Of a stretch of 6,728 nt of DNA, positions 1 through 5,131 are shown one piece after another. A program made the position numbers and the translations under genes. Numbering within the stretch: position 1 is the first letter of the stretch; each line of letters begins with the position of its first letter. Where the stretch lies: positions 1-6,728 of the forward strand of contig CAKQPT010000058.1 of NCBI GenBank assembly GCA_934270345.1, given 5' to 3'. The notes beneath the pieces are model-generated. The model was not told where the DNA came from. It did no database searches and was given only the letters and a program-made list of their open reading frames with translations. The stretch comes from an uncultured Oribacterium sp. Its GTDB lineage: Bacteria > Bacillota > Clostridia > Lachnospirales > Lachnospiraceae.

Positions 1-11
1 AATATATTTGC

Positions 12-43
12 AAAAAATAAGACCCACGCTTTCGCGTGAGTCT
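12..43 (-). terminator. Rho-independent terminator closing the minus-strand gene block
   Basis: Read on the minus strand, bases 43-34 pair with 29-20 to form a 10-bp stem (one G-U wobble, several G-C pairs) capped by a GAAA tetraloop. The tract UAUUUUUU follows directly (19-12). A stable stem, GNRA loop and U-run make a textbook intrinsic terminator, oriented to stop transcripts arriving from the S51 peptidase gene about 75 bases upstream. The wobble pair becomes a C/A mismatch on the plus strand, which also lacks a good U-run there, so the signal is directional. Confidence 0.9.
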
Positions 44-63
44 AAATGTTAAGTTGACGACAT

Positions 64-94
64 TGGGGTCAGACCCCTTTACGAAATTCTTAAG
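64..94 (-). repeat. Palindromic repeat, copy A (3' of the S51 peptidase gene)
   Basis: This 31-base unit contains the near-palindrome GGGGTCAGACCCC followed on the plus strand by TTACGAAATTCTTAAG. It matches copy C (1033-1063) at 30 of 31 positions in the same orientation. On the minus strand it begins 24 bases after the S51 peptidase stop, and the terminator follows it. Bases 94-108 beside it form a further small hairpin (GACGG / CCGTC, 5-base loop). The core can form a short RNA hairpin, but no U-run follows it. The placement suggests a REP-like element found at gene 3' ends; that is an inference. Confidence 0.85.
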
Positions 95-118
95 ACGGTC
101 AGGCCGTCGGCCCGCGAA

Positions 119-958
119 CTACTCACTTTCCATGATCCGTCGTGTCACCACGGCCCCGATCAGCGCGCCGAGTGCCAGGATTGCTGCGCCCAGAAGCAGC
201 GTCTTCGGGATGCGCCGCTTCACCGGGATCTCGAACTCGCCGCCGGTCTTACTGATCATACCGATTTCGCCGTCGGAGATCAGATACGCCTCGCCATAGA
301 GCATTTCCTTCTTCGTCTTCGTGTCCTTCCGGATATACGCACCATCCGTCAGGCAGTAGAAGGACTCGCCCATGCTGTCCGGGAAAGTGATGTCCTGGAA
401 CAGGCGCTTGCCGTCCAGCACCGCGTCGATCGTCTGATTATAGTGCGGGATGACCTTCGTCTTCGTGAGGCCCAGTCCCTCGAGGAAGCGCTGATAATGC
501 GGATTCACCGCCTCGCCTTCCTCCTCCGGCTGCGCATAGACCACCTCCGCACAGTTCATCGTGCCGGCACTGATGCCGATGACGATGCCCCGGAAGTGCT
601 GCAGGTGCTCGCGAAGCTTAATCTGATGAAACCAGGCATTCTCCGTCGGCACATGTCCGCCCGCGAGAATCACGACATCGAAACGGTCGAGGATCTCCAC
701 CGTCTTCGGCTCCCGCCGATCCAGCACATCGATTGAATCCATGGACAGACCCGAGCGGTTGAAGCACTCGAGATAGGTCTTCGCCATGGCACTGTTAAAC
801 TTCGCATCATCCGGCTCGGAAGCGATCAGGACACACTTGCTGTGCGGCTTCCAGTCCTCCTTCAGCCGATCCACGAAATGATTTTTATTACTGAGCAGCT
901 CCGGCCGCCCCGTCGCCCGGTTGATTCCACCAGGCGTTGATGTCATGTATAGTATCAT
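119..958 (-). CDS. Peptidase S51 family (dipeptidase E-like) serine hydrolase with C-terminal membrane anchor
   Basis: A 279-residue protein of the class I glutamine-amidotransferase-like fold used by S51 peptidases, which cleave small peptides (the dipeptidase E type prefers Asp-Xaa). The nucleophile elbow GISAGTMN places the likely catalytic Ser at residue 130. GGHVPTEN (100-107) matches the family's Gly-rich oxyanion loop, and His172 in IPHYN is the likely catalytic His. PepE itself is about 230 residues. The extra length here is a basic linker followed by a hydrophobic helix at about 253-271 and a short charged tail, so the enzyme is probably tail-anchored with its catalytic domain in the cytoplasm. 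There is no N-terminal signal peptide. The ATG at 956-958 has GGAGGAG five bases upstream, which supports this start. The gene is bracketed by two direct repeats and followed by a strong terminator. The substrate is unknown. The family call is firm, but dipeptidase activity is not established. Confidence 0.85.
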   Translation of the reverse strand: MILYMTSTPGGINRATGRPELLSNKNHFVDRLKEDWKPHSKCVLIASEPDDAKFNSAMAKTYLECFNRSGLSMDSIDVLDRREPKTVEILDRFDVVILAGGHVPTENAWFHQIKLREHLQHFRGIVIGISAGTMNCAEVVYAQPEEEGEAVNPHYQRFLEGLGLTKTKVIPHYNQTIDAVLDGKRLFQDITFPDSMGESFYCLTDGAYIRKDTKTKKEMLYGEAYLISDGEIGMISKTGGEFEIPVKRRIPKTLLLGAAILALGALIGAVVTRRIMESE

Positions 959-975
959 ACGCTCTCCTCCGCTCA

Positions 976-1000
976 GTTTATGGGGTCTGACCCCATAAAC
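976..1000. repeat. Palindromic repeat, copy B (inverted, upstream of the S51 gene)
   Basis: This is a perfect palindrome with 12-base arms (976-987 and 989-1000) around a single central base. Its core GGGGTCTGACCCC is the reverse complement of the core in copies A and C. As RNA it would form an 11-bp stem with a 3-base loop. It lies immediately upstream of the Shine-Dalgarno of the S51 peptidase gene, so in a transcript the hairpin would sit in the 5' leader. Bases 980-996 are also fully complementary to 1032-1048 in copy C, which allows an alternative pairing. Confidence 0.85.
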
Positions 1001-1032
1001 TTTAACTTTAGATTTTGTTTATAAAAATTTAA

Positions 1033-1063
1033 TGGGGTCAGACCCCATTACGAAATTCTTAAG
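1033..1063 (-). repeat. Palindromic repeat, copy C (overlaps the 3' end of the membrane-protein gene)
   Basis: This unit is identical to copy A over 31 bases except one position (A instead of T after the core). On the minus strand it starts with CTTAAGAATTTCGTAA, and its TAA supplies the stop codon of the membrane-protein gene (1059-1061). The core plus flanks forms an 8-bp hairpin (AATGGGGT/ACCCCATT, 3-base loop) followed by AAATTTTTAT. It could therefore act as a weak terminator for the upstream gene, but the U-run is offset by three bases. An AT-rich spacer of about 32 bases separates it from copy B. Confidence 0.85.
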
Positions 1064-1748
1064 GCCGGATACGTCTATTATAAACCATCTCGACGAGGCG
1101 CGCGATGAGAACATTGCCGCCGATGATCGCGAGGATCCAGAACACGGACATGTACACCGGCTGCTCATAGACGTGCAGGAACGGGTACGGACCGACGTAG
1201 AGCTTCGCGATGTTCAGAATCAGCACCGGAATCGCGTAGGCAATCGTCGCCGCCACCGCGCAGAGCGGTGCCCACTTCGGGAGCTTCTGCCGCGGCTCGG
1301 TCTCGAGACAGAGGAAGATGTAGAGCGACAGAAGCGGCGCGCCGACGTGGTTGATGAGGTGCGTGCCGTCAAGCAGCATCTCGCGGTAGCCGTCCGTCGG
1401 GCCGAGCACGAAGATCACGACGAGGAAGGTCACGAGCAGACAACAGCTCGTCACGTAGCGAAGCACCAGGAGCAGCGTCGGAATCGTCACCTTCTCTTCT
1501 CCATCCTTCCGGTAATTCCGCATCAGAAAGGTCGAGACGAAGCCGTTCGTCTGGCCTTTGAAGATGATCGGCAGCATCACGAGCGTAAACAGTGCACTCA
1601 CGATGAGACAGAGCAGGTTTGAATCCTCGGTGTAGTAAATCAGCATGCCGAGGCCGTCCTTCGCGTAGGCGTGGTTCGTGTCGATCATCTCGAGCACCAC
1701 CAGCACGATATGTAAAAACAGTGCAGTTCTCAGTTTCTTGTTATCCAT
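1059..1748 (-). CDS. Six-helix integral membrane protein resembling the Pr6Pr family
   Basis: A 229-residue polytopic membrane protein with about six hydrophobic segments: residues 9-22, 35-62, 92-116, 130-147, 160-181 and 198-218. Features that recall Pr6Pr-type proteins are the YYTEDSNLL segment at the start of the second helix, the NHVGAPLL segment in the fourth, and a GPYPFL motif (186-191) in the loop before the last helix. No biochemical function is known to me for that family, and the assignment rests on motif memory alone. The ATG at 1746-1748 has AGAGGA only two bases upstream and AGGAGA seventeen bases upstream, so the ribosome-binding site is not ideally spaced. The polypurine leader still fits initiation here. 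It lies 111 bases downstream of the AAA+ ATPase gene. Its stop codon falls inside repeat copy C, so its extreme C-terminus may have been set by the repeat. Confidence 0.65.
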   Translation of the reverse strand: MDNKKLRTALFLHIVLVVLEMIDTNHAYAKDGLGMLIYYTEDSNLLCLIVSALFTLVMLPIIFKGQTNGFVSTFLMRNYRKDGEEKVTIPTLLLVLRYVTSCCLLVTFLVVIFVLGPTDGYREMLLDGTHLINHVGAPLLSLYIFLCLETEPRQKLPKWAPLCAVAATIAYAIPVLILNIAKLYVGPYPFLHVYEQPVYMSVFWILAIIGGNVLIARLVEMVYNRRIRP

Positions 1749-1859
1749 AATCCTCTTTTCACTTTTCTCCTATTTTCGGCCAATGCATCCGGCCTCTGCA
1801 TCCTCACGCGCCGTTCCTCTCCAGCCGCGGGATGCGCACAAAATGCGCCTGCGCTTTCA

Positions 1860-3434
1860 TCAGAACAGCAGCATCCGTGTCGTATGCGCGTCGAAGGTCA
1901 CGGTCTTCACACCGGTCGTTTCGATCTGGTAGAGGGCGTTCGCGGCGAGGTGCTCGGCGGCCTGCTCGAGGTCGCGGCAGCCCGTGTCGTTCCGGTACTT
2001 CTCGAGGATCACGTCGATCGCGCGGTCCTCCACCACGCACTCCTCCGGGCGCATGCCCATGCGCTTCAGCACCTTCGGCAGCGAGAAGCGTTTGAAGATC
2101 GTCCGCTTCTCCTCCGGGGTGTAGTCCGGGATGTCGATCACCGCGAAGCGGCTCATGAGCGGCGCGCTGATGCGGTTCTTGTCGTTCGCCGTCGCGACCG
2201 GGTAGACGCCCGAGGTCGGGATGCGGCACTCGATATAGTTGTCGGTATAGCCGATATTGTCGAGCAGCGTCAGCAGCGCATCCGCCGGATTGCCGTTGAT
2301 GCTGTTGTGGTCGGCCTTGTCGAGCTCGTTGATGATGAAGACGGTGTTGCTTGCGCCGCTCTGGGCGAATGCCTCCATGATGCGCCCCGGCTTCGCGTTT
2401 GCGTAGACGCGCGGGCTGCCCGTCAGCGCCTCCGAGTCGTGGATCGCACTCATGTCGAGGCTCGTCCACGGGAGCCGCAGGATGCGCGCCACCGCGTAGG
2501 CGAGCTGTGACTTACCGATGCCCGCCGGGCCCGCCAGCAGCAGGCCGTAGGCCGGCAGCGTGTGCGTACGATTGATCTGGATGATGGTCTCCATGATGCG
2601 CTGCTTCACGCGCTCGAGCCCATACAGCTCCTCATCGAGGATCGCCCGCGCCTTCACCGGATCGATGGACTCGAAGTAGTCGCCCTTCCACTGGATGTTC
2701 AGCACCATCTGGAGCGCCCGCTCCGCATGCCGCCGCTCCTCCGGGCTGATCGTGCTCGAACGGATCGTCGCAACGTTCCGCTCCGCCCAGGCCCGCATAT
2801 TCTCCGGCAGCGTCTGTCCCGCACAGGCAAGGTAATTCAGCATGGAATTCAGGTCCGAAATCGGTGTCACGCCCGGATTCTTCCCCTCGCGCTCCTCCGC
2901 ATCGAACGCGGCCTCCGCGTCACTCTTCTCTTCCGGCGTACGGCTCTCGAGGAGTCGCCGGATCACAAGCTGCAGGAAATCATCCCGCTCGGTCTGGATC
3001 CGCTCGCCATCCGCCGCCATCGCCCGGATGCGATACACCGCGTAGCCCTCGCTCGTGTGCTCACCCGACAGCCGGAGCGGCACATGGTTCTCCCCGAGCC
3101 AGTGCTCGAGCGCCACGAATCGCTGGTCAATGCTGGCGATTGGAACGCTCAGATCGCGGCCATCCTTGTCCCGGCCGCTGACATTGGCCTCGGTCTTCCC
3201 GTCGGTCCAGGCAAACGCGGTACCGCGCACCGGATTCAGGAAAACGCCGAGCGCGTGGTGCGGAAGCTTCCCCTCCGGATCCGCCAGGGTGAGGATCGGG
3301 TGTACCGCGTCCGCCCGATCATTCGTGCAGCGCAGCACTGTCCAGCCCGCCGCGGTCTTCACGCCTTCAGCCGCCTCGGCCTGTGCCTTCGCCTCGTCTT
3401 CCAACTGATTAAAATCAAACATCCGATCTGCCAT
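1860..3434 (-). CDS. Lon-like AAA+ ATPase lacking the protease domain
   Basis: A 524-residue protein. Residues 1 to about 190 are unrecognised. From about 195 it follows the Lon order: the helical segment before the ATPase (LPENMRAWAERN at 209-220; the AREILDE-like stretch ARAILDEELYGLERVK at 262-277), then the AAA+ module. Visible motifs are Walker A GPAGIGKS (302-309), Walker B region FIINE (366-370), sensor 1 Asn417 in ATAND, a likely arginine finger at Arg429 and sensor 2 Arg487 in GCRDLE. The protein ends soon after the AAA+ lid, so the Ser-Lys protease domain of Lon is absent. Walker B has Asn369 where Lon has Asp; the adjacent Glu370 is retained. It is likely a cytoplasmic ATP-dependent remodeller or unfoldase that acts alone or with a partner. 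The ATG at 3432-3434 has AAAGGAGA six bases upstream. It is not a standard Lon protease, and the partner and substrate are unknown. Confidence 0.85.
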   Translation of the reverse strand: MADRMFDFNQLEDEAKAQAEAAEGVKTAAGWTVLRCTNDRADAVHPILTLADPEGKLPHHALGVFLNPVRGTAFAWTDGKTEANVSGRDKDGRDLSVPIASIDQRFVALEHWLGENHVPLRLSGEHTSEGYAVYRIRAMAADGERIQTERDDFLQLVIRRLLESRTPEEKSDAEAAFDAEEREGKNPGVTPISDLNSMLNYLACAGQTLPENMRAWAERNVATIRSSTISPEERRHAERALQMVLNIQWKGDYFESIDPVKARAILDEELYGLERVKQRIMETIIQINRTHTLPAYGLLLAGPAGIGKSQLAYAVARILRLPWTSLDMSAIHDSEALTGSPRVYANAKPGRIMEAFAQSGASNTVFIINELDKADHNSINGNPADALLTLLDNIGYTDNYIECRIPTSGVYPVATANDKNRISAPLMSRFAVIDIPDYTPEEKRTIFKRFSLPKVLKRMGMRPEECVVEDRAIDVILEKYRNDTGCRDLEQAAEHLAANALYQIETTGVKTVTFDAHTTRMLLF

Positions 3435-3440
3435 GCTGTC

Positions 3441-3448
3441 TCTCCTTT
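3441..3448 (-). promoter_or_regulatory. Strong ribosome-binding site of the AAA+ gene
   Basis: On the minus strand AAAGGAGA stands six bases before the ATG at 3432-3434. It is a near-consensus Shine-Dalgarno and fixes the start of the ATPase gene. I could not identify a convincing promoter in the roughly 45 AT-rich bases between it and the fold-back element. Confidence 0.8.
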
Positions 3449-3492
3449 AAAAGTGCAGTTTCTTCCATAAGTATTTTTCTGTAACAGTCCAT

Positions 3493-3727
3493 GTATGGTG
3501 CCCGGCGGGGCGGCAACGGAGGCCATACGTAGAGACCGTGTGAAATCAAGCCGGGTTCCCTTAGCGGCACTTGGTGTTATCTCTCCCTGGAACCCTCTAG
3601 CAACGCTGAGTTTTCATGAAGAAAACTCAGCGATTGCAGAGGGACTAGTGCCGCTTAGGGGTCCCGGCTTAGATTGAACCGGTCTCGGAGTACTGTGCCT
3701 CCGTTGCCGCCCCGCAGGGCACCATAC
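3493..3727. repeat. 235-base fold-back element (MITE-like or structured RNA)
   Basis: Nearly the whole stretch folds on itself. The outer arms 3493-3523 and 3697-3727 are complementary at 30 of 31 positions. Bases 3532-3538 pair with 3680-3686 (7 bp). Bases 3548-3570 pair with 3648-3670 (20 of 23). Bases 3593-3615 pair with 3621-3643 with one small offset, leaving a 5-base apical loop ATGAA. A 22-base stretch (3571-3592) faces only 4 bases (3644-3647), giving a strongly asymmetric bulge. It begins 12 bases past the cbiC stop. The ends read GTATGGTGCC and its complement, so a TA dinucleotide sits at each outer edge, which would fit a mariner/IS630-type TA target. No transposase is present. Alternatives are a transcribed structured RNA or a large transcription barrier between cbiC and the ATPase gene. 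It is unlike any RNA family I can name. Confidence 0.85.
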
Positions 3728-3739
3728 CTGAACTTTTCA

Positions 3740-4411
3740 TCATTTCACGTCGTCGATGCCGTACAGGAGCGCGTTCACGATGCAGGCGGCGATGTTCGAA
3801 CCGCCCTTCCGTCCGCGCGCGACGATCCACGGGATGTCGCCGATCGGCGCGGTCTCCTCCGCGAGACTGAGGATCAGCTCCTTCGCCTCGACGACATTGA
3901 CGAAGCCGACGGGCACGCCGATGATGCCGGCGGGGCGCAGCCCGCGGTCATGAATCAGGCGATAGAGCTCGATCAGTGCGGTCGGTGCGTTACCGATCGC
4001 GAAGATCAGCGGGCGATCCTTGATCCGCGCCGCGTACTCCATGCTGACGACGGCCCGCGTCACGCCACGCGCCCGCGCCTCCGCCGCCACATCCGGATCA
4101 CTCATGAAACAGCGCGTCTCCGCCCCCAGCGCGGCGAGCGCCTTCTTACTGATGCCCGCGCGCGCCATCTCCGTGTCGGTGACGACGATCGCTCCCGCGC
4201 GCAGCGACGTGCGCATGCGGTCGACGGCATTGGCCGAAAACACGAGATTTTCAGCGTAGTCGAAGTCCGCGGAGGTATGAATGCAACGCTTGACGATCGG
4301 CGCCTCCACCGCATCGAGACGGATGTGGCGACGGTCCAGCTCCTGCTGAATCAGCGCCATCGAATGACGCTCGATATCCTTCGGTTCGATATGTTCCAGT
4401 TTGATTTCCAC
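3740..4411 (-). CDS. cbiC: Precorrin-8X / cobalt-precorrin-8 methylmutase
   Basis: This enzyme moves the methyl group from C-11 to C-12 of precorrin-8X (or its cobalt form), giving hydrogenobyrinate or cobyrinate in the cytoplasmic corrin pathway. The 223-residue length is normal for CbiC/CobH. The catalytic His is His45 in the conserved KRCIHTSADFDYAE stretch. Other family blocks are GNAPTAL (140-146), GVPVGFVNVVEAKE (165-178) and ARGRKGGSNIAA (198-209). The start is GTG at 4409-4411. TGAGGA lies four bases upstream and overlaps the cobO stop codon, leaving only seven bases between the two genes, which suggests translational coupling. No stronger start is visible. It is the last cobalamin gene before the fold-back element. 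The sequence alone does not tell the aerobic (CobH) from the anaerobic (CbiC) substrate; cbiC is used because the organism looks anaerobic. Confidence 0.95.
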   Translation of the reverse strand: MEIKLEHIEPKDIERHSMALIQQELDRRHIRLDAVEAPIVKRCIHTSADFDYAENLVFSANAVDRMRTSLRAGAIVVTDTEMARAGISKKALAALGAETRCFMSDPDVAAEARARGVTRAVVSMEYAARIKDRPLIFAIGNAPTALIELYRLIHDRGLRPAGIIGVPVGFVNVVEAKELILSLAEETAPIGDIPWIVARGRKGGSNIAACIVNALLYGIDDVK

Positions 4412-4415
4412 GATG

Positions 4416-4421
4416 TCCTCA
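4416..4421 (-). promoter_or_regulatory. cbiC ribosome-binding site overlapping the cobO stop codon
   Basis: TGAGGA on the minus strand contains both the TGA stop of cobO (4419-4421) and the GAGGA Shine-Dalgarno for the GTG start of cbiC four bases later. It supports the GTG start and implies that ribosomes ending cobO can reinitiate at cbiC. Confidence 0.75.
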
Positions 4422-5021
4422 CTTCTCCACGCCGACGCGCGCCGTGATGCCGTCGTCGTACGGATGCTTTTCCTTCTCCATATTCGTGACGTAATCCGCC
4501 ATCGAGAGGAGGGTGATGTCCGGGTTCCGGCCGGTCAGGATGACCTCCATGTTCTGCGGCAGACGGAACAGGAAGTGAATGAGCTGATCGCGGTCGAGGA
4601 GGCCCTTATTCAGGACGTCCAGAATCTCGTCGAAGACGAAGAGGCCCGCGATTTCCGGTTTCTCCGGCTCATGCTTCACGACGCCAATCTTCTCCTTCCG
4701 GGCGCGGGCGGCTTCCGCGCGCCGCGGCTCCGTCTTCTGAAGGATCTCCATCGTGTGCACCGCGCGCCGGAACAGGACATCCGAGTCCGCGCGGGTCGCC
4801 GCCTTCTCCTCCTCCGTCATCCGGAAGGTGAAGCCATAGCAGTGCTCCGGGAGCAGCACGAACACGCCTGGGATCTTCTCCAGTGTACTGATCTCGCCGG
4901 ACAGCCCGTCCTTCAGAAACTGGCAGAACACCACGGGCACACTGTGGCCCGCAGCCCGCACCGCGGCACCGATCGCCGCCGTCGTCTTCCCTTTTCCATC
5001 ACCATGGTAGATTTCGATCAT
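4419..5021 (-). CDS. cobO: Cob(I)yrinic acid a,c-diamide adenosyltransferase
   Basis: It transfers the 5'-deoxyadenosyl group of ATP to the cobalt of reduced corrinoids, forming the Co-C bond (CobA/CobO/BtuR family). With the ATG at 5019-5021 the protein has 200 residues and begins directly with MIEIYHGDGKGKTT, whose P-loop (7-14) is at the position usual for the family. An upstream in-frame ATG at 5070-5072 would add 17 Arg/Gly-rich residues with no family counterpart. GGTGGA precedes the chosen start by about four bases. Other landmarks are FVFDE (128-132, Walker B-like), VILTGRNP (160-167) and the C-terminal block ADYVTNMEKEKHPYDDGI (175-192). Residues about 98-122 form a charged Arg/Ala/Lys/Glu-rich insertion that looks longer than usual. 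It lies 110 bases downstream of cobQ and overlaps the cbiC ribosome-binding site. Confidence 0.93.
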   Translation of the reverse strand: MIEIYHGDGKGKTTAAIGAAVRAAGHSVPVVFCQFLKDGLSGEISTLEKIPGVFVLLPEHCYGFTFRMTEEEKAATRADSDVLFRRAVHTMEILQKTEPRRAEAARARKEKIGVVKHEPEKPEIAGLFVFDEILDVLNKGLLDRDQLIHFLFRLPQNMEVILTGRNPDITLLSMADYVTNMEKEKHPYDDGITARVGVEK

Positions 5022-5131
5022 GATTCCACCGAGCCCCCCTCGTGCTCTCCATCTGCTGCTTCCAGCATGCACAGTCGATCGTCGCGGCCCCGGTCCTTCT
5101 GTCCGCTGTCCGATTTCCGTCGCGGCACCGC

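Noticed and set aside
1834..1848. Hairpin GCGCA-CAAAA-TGCGC after the ATPase stop as a terminator
   Set aside because: The stem is only 5 bp and no U-run follows on either strand.
1804..2469. Minus-strand 221-codon frame overlapping the end of the ATPase gene
   Set aside because: It is in another frame of the conserved AAA+ region, is Arg/His-rich, and shows no domain. A frame shadow.
2562..3470. Long plus-strand open frames opposite the genes, including 2562-3470, 3674-4447 and 4401-5162
   Set aside because: They are antisense to clearly conserved proteins, are Arg/His/Asp-rich as expected from reading GC-rich codons backwards, lack family motifs, and some cross gene boundaries. They are shadows of the minus-strand genes.
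3449..3492. Sigma-70-type promoter for the ATPase gene (TGGACT, 16 bases, TATGGA on the minus strand)
   Set aside because: The match is only 4 of 6 and 3 of 6 to consensus, too weak to report as a feature.
3495..3677. Possible small plus-strand protein inside the fold-back element
   Set aside because: It lies entirely within complementary arms, has no ribosome-binding site, and its sequence is explained by the inverted repeat.
3493..3727. 6S RNA or integron attC site as identity for the fold-back
   Set aside because: The arms are far more perfectly paired and longer than in 6S RNA, no attC core sites are visible, and there is no integrase or cassette context.
3435..3739. Cobalamin riboswitch in the large gap near the cobalamin genes
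   Set aside because: The gap lies downstream of cbiC, not upstream of the operon, and I saw no B12-box-like motif. The fold-back accounts for the structure.
5018..5068. Sixteen-codon minus-strand frame (MLEAADGEHEGGSVES) whose TGA overlaps the cobO ATG
   Set aside because: The overlap could suggest a leader peptide coupled to cobO, but no Shine-Dalgarno precedes it and a frame this short arises easily by chance.
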